Shown in pieces: positions 44,375-53,972 of a stretch of 64,000 bases of DNA. The DNA is taken from the NCBI GenBank assembly GCA_016713675.1, contig JADJOS010000004.1:124001-188000 (forward strand), written 5' to 3'. The stretch is from Acidobacteriota bacterium (GTDB lineage Bacteria > Acidobacteriota > Blastocatellia > Pyrinomonadales > Pyrinomonadaceae). The stretch's first letter is position 1. Every line of letters starts with the position of its first letter. Made by a program: the position numbers and the translations under genes. The notes beneath the pieces are model-generated. The model was not told the DNA's origin, searched no databases, and saw only the letters and a program-made list of their open reading frames with translations.

Positions 44375-46540
44375 CCAACTAACCACAAGCAAATTATTTT
44401 ACCCGGGCGGAGCGGAATGCCTCTTGATCTAGAGGCATTCCTATTCCGCCGCGGCGGTATGACTATTGTCTGGCGATCATATCCAGATCAACGGTCGTGC
44501 CTGTTACGCTTACGCTTCGTGGTTCGAAGGTAAAGCGTTTGGCCTGGACCGTCACTGTGTATGTTTCGCCTGTTGCAGGCCGCCGAACTCATATGAGCCC
44601 AGCGAACCGGTGACAGTAGTGCGGGTCGTTCCATCGGTTGCCGTCAGGATCACCTTGGCGTTCGCTACCGGCTGTCCGAAAGCCGAGATGACGCGGCCTT
44701 TGATGCCGGTGTCATTCGATTCTCGAGTGACCGATACACGGCCGCCCTTGGCAAACACTTCGTCGCTTCCGTTATTGAACATGAATTCCTTGATCGTGAC
44801 CTGTGTGGTCGAACCCACAGCTCCGATCGTGCGGAATTTCAGATTAACGTAAACGCCGTCGCCGCTTGCCGGCAACGCACCGTAAGCTGCGACCTTGAGC
44901 AGGCCTGCCTCAGGTGAGTTGGAAATGACGGTCAAGCCTTCGCTCTGTGTTCCCATCACATCCGCTGCCGTCGTTACAGGCTCGATCACTGTCGGATCGA
45001 ATTCGATATCGAACTGATACGAACCGACCGATTTGCCGCCCAGATTGTCGATCCTGAACGGTACAATGACCTCGCGTCCCTTCTCAGCTTCCATGCTCGT
45101 GATCGAAGGCAATACCGAACGATCGGTCGGTTCCGTCAAAGCCGGACGTGACAGAGGATCGTTGTTCCAACTCTGATTAACGTCGCCCATCAATAGCGCC
45201 GTGTAATTCTGAGTTGCATTGGCGGTGTAGACCGTCGAGGGCTGGCTCGTCGGCGACAATTTCCACTGTCCGGTCTGATTGATCGGGCTCGGGATCGCGA
45301 CGATCCACTGCGAGATCAACGCAGCATCGAAGGACGAAAGTGCCGGCGTCACGACTCCGCTCACCTTCGCGGCTGCGAGCTGAGTTGGGTTGGTCAGCAC
45401 TTCGAGGCCAACTACGTGACGAACGATAGCCGTCGCGTCATCGGCAAAGATGCCGGTTGCCACACTGGATGTTCCGACAGGATAGGCCGTCTTCGATGCC
45501 GTGATGACATAAGCATCAGGTCCGAATCCGCTCATCGAGTAGAGGCCGCCCGCATCAGTGATATCACTGACGTTGGGTGAATTCGGAGGTGTTCCCGGAG
45601 CATCAATAAGAACTCCGCGAACAGGTATCGCCGGTCCCGCAGGAGCATTGCCGTACGTCACCTGTCCTGACACCGTACCTGAAATTACTAACAGGGTTCC
45701 GGTAGAGACAGTGTTGCACTGCAAATAGCCTCCGTTGAACAGTTGAGACGACGTAAATCCGGCGATAGGCGAAATACCCAATGGCGAGGTCGAACCGATC
45801 GGTCCGATCACGTCGAACTCCATCGTTACCAGAGCTCCGGCTCCCGTGAATCCTCCCGAATTGACAACTGAAACGATGACCGTTCCGGCAGGTGATGGGA
45901 TCGGGCTTGTCGGCGTACGGTAAGTGATAACCGCACCGCCACCGGCAACAGGCCCTGCCAATACAGCCGCTACCTTAGGCGTTAGTACCGCATTGTTGTA
46001 ATTGAATACAAAGTCAGCCGAGATCGCTCCGCGGCCTGTCATCAGGTCTGTATTGACCGGAATCGAGATTCCCACGTTCGTCATTGTGCTGACGTTGTCC
46101 GTTGTAACTGCTGAACAGGTTGCGTTGTAAACCGTGATCGGTGCACTGACGGTCTGACCGTCAACGGTCGTTGCCACTCCACCGACTCCCTGTGCTGTGC
46201 CGGTGAATACCGTTCCGGTGCTTCCAGACGTGAAAGTACTCGGTGACACTACCGTTCCAAACGTTCCGACGAATGTCGCCGGTGTTCCGTTCGGCACAAA
46301 ACCGCCGCCCGGGGTCACGTTGTCCGAGTTGGTCGTCAACAGAGATGTGACATTGTCCGTTCCGCCAACAATGACCGAAGGCGTCGCTGCCGATGTCGTT
46401 AACACGAGCCATGGACTCGAGTCCAATATACCGGTGTTACCTGCAAATACCAGTGTGCCGTTTGGACTGGCTACACAGCCACCTGTGGCTGCTCCGCCCG
46501 GACCCGTATTGCAACCCCACCAATTGTTTTCGACGTCAAT
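44375..46540. repeat. About 2.1 kb direct repeat, unit 2
   Basis: Partner of 40363-42500, comprising the terminator and 3' end of the second large surface gene. The one missing base at 44575-44576 shows up directly against unit 1 (TTGCAGG here, TTGCCAGG there), which identifies the frameshift in the second gene. Confidence 0.85.
44414..44441 (-). terminator. Hairpin terminator of the second large surface gene
   Basis: GGAATGCCTCT (44414-44424) pairs perfectly with AGAGGCATTCC (44431-44441), loop of six, with an outer GGCGGA/TTCCGCC extension. It lies 22 bases past the true stop at 44463 and is the copy of the hairpin at 40396. Confidence 0.8.
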
Positions 46541-48447
46541 GGTTCCGTTGTTACCGGCGGCCACGCTACTGCCATACTTTATGCCAACGAAATTGCCGAC
46601 GATCCGATTAAAGTTCAAACGGTTCGTTCCCATCAGGCCCACGCCCTGTGTGCCGCTTAAGAAAATGCCGGCGCGCGAATCAGGGTTCGGGAACGGGTCA
46701 GGCCCGGAGCCATTTCCAGTGAACAGGTTTCCTTTGATATCGCTGTTCTGCGCACCCCGATCTGCACCTGTATTGCCAAAGCTGGTTAGCGCTAGCCCAG
46801 CGCGAGCGTTGTTGCTGAACGTGTTTCCAGTAACCAGCACATGTTGGAGACCACCCTGAACACCGTCGAATGCATTGTTTGAGAAAGTATTGTTACTTAT
46901 CTCACCAGCGTAAGTTCCAGTTGCCGGGGTTCCAAGTTTCCCGAACGAACGGGATCCGAGGTTCATACCAACGTTGTTATTATTAAAGAGGTTTCCACTG
47001 ATAAGTGGGTCGCGAGTAGCACTTTCGCTGACGTTGTTGTTGCCATCGACAAATACGCCCGCTCGATTCGGATTATTGATCACGTTGTTATTGGTGATAT
47101 GCAATCCATTGAAATTTTGCGGTCCGTTGAAGAACATCACTTGCGAACCGCCAGCGATACTCGATCCGTCCATGACGTTCTTGTCAATCGTTATGTCAGT
47201 TCCGCCACGATTTAGCCAAATCGCTTGTGTTGAATATCCGCTAAATCGATTATTGAGGATCTGTGAATCCGGATTTTGACCGACATCATTGTAGATAACA
47301 CCTTGTGTTCCGGCACTGCCCCCTGAGAATGAGAAACCGTCAACGACAAATGTTCCACTAAACGAGAATGCAAAAGTCGCGACTGCGGGGTTCGCAGGAA
47401 TTACGATCGACTCAGCAGCAGCTCGCCCTCTCGCATCCACTCCAACCTGAGCACCCTGAAGGGTTAGACTCTTGGTAATAGAGACGTTCTCAGTATAAGT
47501 ACCAGCGCACACCTTAATGATATCGCCGGCTCCGGCTGCGGTTACGGCTGCCTGAATTGTCGAAAATGTCGCAAGCGGACACTGAGCAAAGTCGTCGTCG
47601 ACCTCGCGGACAATTGGCGTCGCGTTGATCTGGATAGGAATCGACCCATATCCGGTCCAATTCGTATCCTCACGGAAAATACCAACTCCCCCGGTGCCGC
47701 CGTCGGTATACCAACCTGCTGTAACAGTATCCCAAAAAACTCGGTCGAGGCTCTTGTCCGTGCCGACAGAAGGAGGGCCAGGAGTGGTACCGACATTGAG
47801 CGAGTCATATGGACCTCCAACGCCAATCGGAGTATACCCGTATGTTTGGGTGTTGTATGCGATACCAACGATCACATCGTTGGGCAAAACAGCATTAAGG
47901 CTGCTCATGTCAAAAGTTAGATTGAATGCGTATCCGTTATAGCAGAGCGTGTCAGCGGCACGCCACATTGTGGGAGTCGCGCAAGTCGGATCGGCGGCTG
48001 GCCGCCAAGGCACTAACTTGGCCTGGGTCGAAGTTGCGATCAATGATCCCAGCGTATTGAGCGGAGCTCCCGGTACCGCATTGTAAATATTGATGGTGAA
48101 GGGATGCGACCAACCACCGGCTGGCATTAGCGGCCAGTCGGAATTGGGAGCCCAAGTCACCATTGTAAACGTTACGGAATTTAGCACACGATTTGTGCCT
48201 GCGAGCTGAACATAATCGCCGAATGGGCGCGTCTGCTGAGCCTGAAGGGCTGGCTCGGATAGCTCGGTGCGAGCGTAGCTGGCACCGCGTTGTAAACGAC
48301 GCTCTGAGCCGTCACCGACGATGCGGTGAGGGCGAGCGTGATCGCCAATATGACAAATGTAAATCGTCCAAGATACCGGAAGATCGACCTCTCCGGGGAA
48401 CGCCAACTGGAAGTCAGCGTTGTTGAAGTGTTAAGTGTTTCAAACAT
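44463..48447 (-). CDS. Giant secreted beta-helix/cohesin/dockerin protein (copy 2, two frameshifts)
   Basis: About 1325 residues once two single-base losses are allowed. The start is ATG 48447: AGGAGAAGA precedes it and RYLGRFTFVILAITLALTAS is the signal peptide. Near 48251-48256 the frame shifts (one C missing), after which the uninterrupted frame runs to 44552. At 44575 a second loss (one C missing against copy 1) cuts off the last 30 residues, whose stop would be 44463-44465. Domains are a jelly-roll-like N-domain, a beta-helix (FSTIQAAVTAAGAGDIIKVC onward), Ig-like linker, cohesin 1, regulatory-like insert, dockerin-like pair, cohesin 2 and the C-terminal domain. It lacks the unnamed domain of copy 1. 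Confidence 0.8.
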
Positions 48448-48454
48448 TCATCTT

Positions 48455-48545
48455 CTCCTCTTACTTTTCAAATCGAATCGCACGTCGTGGGAATAGTGCT
48501 GAAATTACACAACACCGCACGTCGAACGAAACCAAATAATAGAAA
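48455..48545 (-). repeat. Conserved leader element upstream of copy 2
   Basis: Partner of 44205-44290. Shared pieces include cgtcgtggga, acaacac, gcacgtcgaacgaa and the purine-rich run at the far end. The ribosome site AGGAGAAGA before the ATG is also the same in both genes. Confidence 0.5.
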
Positions 48546-49160
48546 TTGGCAGTGACAGGCCGTTCAAGCAAAGAATGCCCGAGAACGGCACCACCCAAAG
48601 GGTTCTATCTTTCAACCAAATCCAACGGAAACAAGATGTCTGCTATGCAGCCAACAGGCTGCAGAAGCTAAGGCACTTTGCCCCCGGTAATGAGCCCTCT
48701 CTGACCGATATGTAGGGCAGCCGATCGATCAGCGCAAAGGCCCACTAACATCTAAAACGAACGCGAATTTCACGCACGTTCGTGCACCAAAAACAAATCA
48801 TAAAAACCTTTGAAATACGAAAATATTCGTTAAAATATCAAACCCTTATGATCATCGGCATTTTGGTGCCGAAATTGTGTATTTACCGTTTTCACGCAAC
48901 GTTCGTGCCATTCGGACGTTTTGGCACGTTTATTGCCAAAACGCGGAAAAATGCCGGGGGTTTTCGCCCTTTCGGCCGCTAAAACTCAAAATAATGCGGG
49001 AATCCCCGCATTTAAGTGCGTACTTTTTCGCATGAACGAGCCGGCTCATCACCGGCTCTGATAAAAATATGTTCCTCATTGTTATATGAGAAAAACCGCA
49101 AAAACCTTTCAAGTTTTTTTCGATCCAACGAACTTCTTTTTTAAAAAAGCGATCTAAACA

Positions 49161-49191
49161 AGGCCGCGATCGCTGTCAATGACCGCGGCCT
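49161..49191 (-). terminator. Terminator of the third large surface gene
   Basis: AGGCCGCG (49161-49168) pairs with CGCGGCCT (49184-49191), loop of 15. On the minus strand a T-rich stretch with a T6 run (49143-49148 on the plus strand as A6) follows. It is 13 bases past the stop at 49204. Confidence 0.75.
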
Positions 49192-49203
49192 ATTGCTGCG
49201 TTA

Positions 49204-52200
49204 CTACTGCATACCGATCATGTCCAATTCGACCGCGCTGCCCGCCAGGCTGACCGTACGGGTCGTGAATGTGTAGAGTTTAGCCTGCACAAATACGGTG
49301 TACGTTTCGCCCACGGTCAACGAGCCAAACTCGAACGAGCCGTCAGCCTGAGAGACCACCGACCGGCTCTCGCCCGCCGAACTGGTCAATGTGACCAATG
49401 CCTCCGCGACCTGCCTGCCCGTGGCCGAGATCGTACGGCCCCGAATCGTCGTGTTTTCAGCCGCAGACCCGACCGACAGCCGGCCGCCGAACGAGGTCAC
49501 CTCGTCGCTGCCGTCGTTAAAGCTGAAATTGCTCAACGCCAGCCGCGTGGTCGTACCATCACCGCCGATGACCGAGAATCTCAGGTTTACGTAAACACCG
49601 TCACCGCCCACCGGCATCGCACCGAAGACCACGACCTTGAGCAGTCCCGGCATAGGCGAATTGGCCGCAAAGCCAAGGCCTTCCCCGATCGTACCGGCAA
49701 GGTCCGCCGCGAGTTCGCTCGCCGAGATCACGGTCGGATCGAATTCGACATCGAACTGATAGGACGAAACCGCCCTGCCCCTCAGATTGTCGATCCTGAA
49801 CGGTACGGTCACGGTCGTTCCCGGTGCCGCCGCGATATCGCCTACCGACGCACGAACGGCATCTTTTGACGCCTCGGTCGGAGCCGGCCTAGTTGGCGAA
49901 GCGACCCAGTCGCCATTGGTGTCACCCATCAAGACAGCATCGTAATCCTGATTGACCTGATCGACGATGACGTTGGTATAGGTGCGGTTCGTCGGGAAGA
50001 ACTTCCACTGACCGGTCTGATTTCCCGGGAAGCTCGGCCCTGATCCGACGATCCATTGAGCGATCAATGCCGCATCGAACGATGAGACCACCGGCAGCCC
50101 GCTGACCTTTGCCGCATCGAGCTGTCGCCCGGTGAGCGTGATCAGGCCGACCACATGCTGCGCAATACGCGACGGGTCATTTGACTTGATGCCGAACGGC
50201 AGGAATGACATCGCATTAAAGTCTTGCGGTACACGCGACGGCGTGATCGTAAATACGCCGTTGCCGATGCCCGTGAGCGAGTAATCACCGAGGCCGTCCG
50301 TCGTAGTGACGCCCGGGATCGGGCCGGTCTGCGTCATCGTCACGTTTGGAACGCCGAACGAGCCGGGAGCGTTCGGTGCGATATTCGTGTTCGAATACCA
50401 CACGCGTCCGCTGGTCGAACCGATGACAGGTAACGAGCCGCTAGTTTCATTTGAACAGACCAGATCGTTATTATATCGGAAATTGGTGAGCGTCAATGGA
50501 GTCGACGAACCGATCTGTCCGATGACCTTCATCATGATGAACACCAACGTTCCGCCAGAAGCGAATGGCGTCGAATCGAATAACGAAATGACCAAAGATC
50601 CGGGTGTTGCCGCATTGAAGGTCAAGATCGCTCCCGGATTGATGGTACCCGCAACGGTCGCCGGCGTGACATCCGGGATCATGACCGTGGGATCATAGTC
50701 GAAGGTGAAATCAACACCGATCACACCGGCACCCGTCAGATCCGACGTGGTTACCGGAATAGTGACCGGAACACCCGTAACAGCCGGATATGTCGTCAGC
50801 GATGTCACCACCGGTGTCGACACGGTCTCACAGACCGGCGTAGCCGTGAGTACCACATCGTTATTATTGGATCCGCCGGCATAATTGATGGTAAAGATAT
50901 AGAATCCAACGGTAACGGTCGAACCCTCAGGCAATCCTGCGAAGGTACCGGTAACCGCATCCGCTCCGTCATTGTTCACGATCACGACCTGTTGTCCGAA
51001 CATCGGTATATATCCGACCGACAGATTTAGATTCGCCCCGCCTAGATCTACCGTACCGGTTACATTTAGCTGGTCATGGAAAGTACCGGCAACAAGACCG
51101 TTGATCTCCATGCTGACCGTAGCACCCGAATTCAGCGTCAGATTGCCGCTGTTGATGATCCCGGGGCTGAGACCCGGGCTGACCACTGCACCTGAATTGC
51201 TGGTGCTCAACGTGCCGCCGATCGTGAAGTTGCCATTCAACGTAGCGGCTTTATTGATCAAAACGTTGCCCGGGTATGTTCCGGCCAAGGCCGTCACGGT
51301 TCCGCCGGTCGCCACCACATTGATCCCGTCCTGAATATTGCTGATCGGACCGCTTGATGACGCACTGTCCACGTTAACGGTCACATTCGAAAAATTGCCT
51401 TGGAAACCCGGAGTTCCGGGTTGTGTGTCCGTTCCGCTGTTCAGGAACGGAGAGTAATCAACGCGAGCGGATTGAGGGCCCGCGATCGTTCCGGTGGGAC
51501 TTCCCGGTGCAACCGCCGATCCGCCCGGATAAGCCGCCGGGATCTGCGCGTTGTAGCCTGGCTCGAGACTGGTTGTCGTGACTCTCGTCGGGTTTGTGGT
51601 CCCAAGATAATTCCCCGACATGTTCAACACTGAAGATCCAGGAGGTTCCCGAAACTCGATCTGGCTGAACCAATTGCCGGAGATGTTGTTGTTCCTCACG
51701 ACGACGCCGGTTGGATCAGGGCCGACCGGAAGTTCTTCGCGATACAAGATACCCATCGTCCAGTTGTCGGTGATGAAATTTTCCTCGATCAACGCGTTAT
51801 TGTTATCAACCAGATGCACGCCGGTACGATTGAAATCGATAATATTCCGTCGAATGGTCGTATTGTGTGACGACTGGCCGACGTAGATACCATTTCGATT
51901 GCCTGTGATCTTGCTGTTTTGGATGGTAACGCCTGTGACGGCAGCAACATTTACACCCTGATTATGTGTATTCGCGGCCCACGACCCAAGCGGGACATCA
52001 GTATTGCCTGTTCGCGTGATCGTAAATCCGTCAACGGTAACATTTGGAGCAGTGATCAAGACGGTATCCGGGCCTCCCGTCGCATGCTGTCCGATTATCG
52101 TCGAAATGTCGACTCCCGCACCGACAAGCGTTAGTCCCGCCTTGTTGACATTTATGTCTTCATTGTAAGTACCCGCGCAGACACTGACCGTGGCTCCGGG

Positions 52201-53766
52201 TGCTGCAGCATTGATCGCAGCCTGAATTGTCATGTATGGAGCCGTCGGACACTCGGTGGTATTGTCATCAACGAGAAGAGCCGCCGGATCGAAATCGAAC
52301 GTCGTCGTGCTCGTCGCCGTACCTAAGGTAAACGAATCGATGTTTTCTGTGTAGCCAAGCGGATCAGGATTTCCTACTCGAATTCCCAAATGCGAGTCGG
52401 TGACTCTCATTCTGATTCCAGGATACTGCGACAGGATCTGGCCCCAGGTCTTGGTCGAAGTTCCGGGCTCGCCGCCGCCGCCGATTCCCATCGGCCACGT
52501 TGGTCCAGAGTGGCTCCAAAGAGCGTTTCCGCCGGCAATAGCGTCCCACTCTTTCCAGTTATCTTGGGTGACACCCGAAGGAACGAAAACAAGGCGTCGC
52601 TGCCATGTATCCGATCCGTTAAAGTCGACGTTAAACACCAGGAACGAGGTGGTAGTTGGGGAACCGCCATTTCCAGCCGACGGATTATATGTCCTGAACT
52701 TCAATTCGTTGATGTCGGCCAACGGAGTGCCTGAGAATTGGTAGGTCGCCAAATTGACCCTCTGGCTCAGCCCGATCACACTTATTTGGGCGCTTCCAGA
52801 ACCATAATTAGGAGTCGCGGGACCAGTAACAAACGAGCCGAGGGCGTTATTCACGGCATCATTGTCATCGTCATAGAACATCCATCCGTTGTAATTGACC
52901 GGTGTAACTTTCACTGTGCTTGACGGAATGATGTTTGCCCGCTTCGAGTTATCGATCGCGAGAAATGGGAATCCATTGGTGACGAACCACCCATATCGAT
53001 TTCCCCCCACAGTCGTACCGATGATATCCGTCGGATCACTAAGTGTCCACGAACCCTTGACCGATCCAACGCTGTCCAGCAAGACCATATCCACGGCAAG
53101 GACGCCGCCGTTGTTTCTGAAGGTATGCTTGAGTGTGTACCAGCCACTTGAATCTACAAATACAGGCGATCTGCCCGGATCTCGAGGATTTCCCGGCGAA
53201 TTGTTGCTGCTGCTGCACACGAACCTGTTTCCGCTGCCGTATGGCCCGCCATCACTATAAAATCCACAATTGAAAATAAAATCACGGCGATGATTACCGT
53301 CAGGCTGACTGGCAGCTGACGAAAAATCAAACCGAGTGTCATTACCAAAGCCGCCTGCCATGTTGAAATAGACATCGACCGAAGTCGTAAAACCCAAACT
53401 TGGAAATACGGAACTGTAACCTCCCCAACGAGTAAAATTCCCAGCGGATGCCTTCGCGTGGAATCCGCCGGTACGCGAGGAGATGCCGTCCGTTCCGGTA
53501 GCAACCCGCAATGGGTTTCCGCCCCAAACATTATCTATTTCAAACCCTTGGAAATACTGGCTGCTTTCACTGAGGTCAGCGGAGCCGGGTTGATCTTTGT
53601 CCGGGCGCTCAATTTCCAAGATCGACTGCGAAAAAACGGACACGGTCATCAAGATCATTGCGAGCAAGATGAGTAAGGACGTGTCTGCAATTCGTGATAA
53701 AAATGCGGGTCTTGTGCCGAAACGTTCAAAGTTTTTGATCGTGGCCGGTAGTTGATTGACTGACAT
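49204..53766 (-). CDS. Giant secreted lectin-like/beta-helix/cohesin/dockerin protein
   Basis: 1520 residues from ATG 53766, chosen because GGAGG (53777-53781) lies 10 bases before it; the frame is open further upstream. A signal/anchor segment (SLLILLAMILMTVSVFSQS) follows about 30 residues. Then come a jelly-roll-like domain (about 60-280), the unnamed DFD-ending domain (about 290-490), a beta-helix (about 500-770) and an autotransporter-like beta repeat (about 800-975). The end is cohesin-like 1 (about 985-1125), a regulatory-like insert, a dockerin-like pair (IAQHVVGL about 1195, MGDTNGDW about 1282), cohesin-like 2 and the C-terminal domain ending LDMIGMQ. No frame interruption was seen. 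Confidence 0.82.
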   Translation of the reverse strand: MSVNQLPATIKNFERFGTRPAFLSRIADTSLLILLAMILMTVSVFSQSILEIERPDKDQPGSADLSESSQYFQGFEIDNVWGGNPLRVATGTDGISSRTGGFHAKASAGNFTRWGGYSSVFPSLGFTTSVDVYFNMAGGFGNDTRFDFSSAASQPDGNHRRDFIFNCGFYSDGGPYGSGNRFVCSSSNNSPGNPRDPGRSPVFVDSSGWYTLKHTFRNNGGVLAVDMVLLDSVGSVKGSWTLSDPTDIIGTTVGGNRYGWFVTNGFPFLAIDNSKRANIIPSSTVKVTPVNYNGWMFYDDDNDAVNNALGSFVTGPATPNYGSGSAQISVIGLSQRVNLATYQFSGTPLADINELKFRTYNPSAGNGGSPTTTSFLVFNVDFNGSDTWQRRLVFVPSGVTQDNWKEWDAIAGGNALWSHSGPTWPMGIGGGGEPGTSTKTWGQILSQYPGIRMRVTDSHLGIRVGNPDPLGYTENIDSFTLGTATSTTTFDFDPAALLVDDNTTECPTAPYMTIQAAINAAAPGATVSVCAGTYNEDINVNKAGLTLVGAGVDISTIIGQHATGGPDTVLITAPNVTVDGFTITRTGNTDVPLGSWAANTHNQGVNVAAVTGVTIQNSKITGNRNGIYVGQSSHNTTIRRNIIDFNRTGVHLVDNNNALIEENFITDNWTMGILYREELPVGPDPTGVVVRNNNISGNWFSQIEFREPPGSSVLNMSGNYLGTTNPTRVTTTSLEPGYNAQIPAAYPGGSAVAPGSPTGTIAGPQSARVDYSPFLNSGTDTQPGTPGFQGNFSNVTVNVDSASSSGPISNIQDGINVVATGGTVTALAGTYPGNVLINKAATLNGNFTIGGTLSTSNSGAVVSPGLSPGIINSGNLTLNSGATVSMEINGLVAGTFHDQLNVTGTVDLGGANLNLSVGYIPMFGQQVVIVNNDGADAVTGTFAGLPEGSTVTVGFYIFTINYAGGSNNNDVVLTATPVCETVSTPVVTSLTTYPAVTGVPVTIPVTTSDLTGAGVIGVDFTFDYDPTVMIPDVTPATVAGTINPGAILTFNAATPGSLVISLFDSTPFASGGTLVFIMMKVIGQIGSSTPLTLTNFRYNNDLVCSNETSGSLPVIGSTSGRVWYSNTNIAPNAPGSFGVPNVTMTQTGPIPGVTTTDGLGDYSLTGIGNGVFTITPSRVPQDFNAMSFLPFGIKSNDPSRIAQHVVGLITLTGRQLDAAKVSGLPVVSSFDAALIAQWIVGSGPSFPGNQTGQWKFFPTNRTYTNVIVDQVNQDYDAVLMGDTNGDWVASPTRPAPTEASKDAVRASVGDIAAAPGTTVTVPFRIDNLRGRAVSSYQFDVEFDPTVISASELAADLAGTIGEGLGFAANSPMPGLLKVVVFGAMPVGGDGVYVNLRFSVIGGDGTTTRLALSNFSFNDGSDEVTSFGGRLSVGSAAENTTIRGRTISATGRQVAEALVTLTSSAGESRSVVSQADGSFEFGSLTVGETYTVFVQAKLYTFTTRTVSLAGSAVELDMIGMQ

Positions 53767-53929
53767 GTAAACAATTCCTCCAGTGTCTGAGTAGTGTTCA
53801 TTCGTCGGCCTGTTTAGGGGAGCCGAACGACAACTACGAAAGAGAGTCAAAACAGCGAAAGCTGTTACAAACAAATAGTGCAAAGCCGCCGGTGGGAACG
53901 ACCCGTCTTACTCGATACGATCCAGGTTG

Positions 53930-53960
53930 GGGCCGCGATATCCACCATTTACCGCGGCCC
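53930..53960 (-). terminator. Hairpin after the largest surface gene
   Basis: GGGCCGCG (53930-53937) pairs with CGCGGCCC (53953-53960), loop of 15, starting 13 bases past the stop at 53973. The sequence resembles the hairpin after the neighbouring gene at 49161. No long T run follows, so it may be a weaker terminator. Confidence 0.55.
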
Positions 53961-53972
53961 GCAATCACGGTT

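Larger units (their letters stand above)
48448..49203. other. 756-base regulatory region rich in inverted repeats
   Basis: This gap holds the probable promoter of copy 2 and the end of the next gene. Seen directly: a perfect 10-base inverted repeat CGTTTTGGCA/TGCCAAAACG (48917-48926/48934-48943), a palindrome GCACGTTCGTGC (48774-48785), and a direct repeat of the pattern TTCACGCA(A)CGTTCGTGC at 48769-48785 and 48891-48908. There is also a hairpin AATGCGGG/CCCGCATT (48993-49012) and GAGCCGG/CCGGCTC (49038-49058). No protein-like frame is supported. No clear sigma70 promoter was found on the minus strand. Confidence 0.55.
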
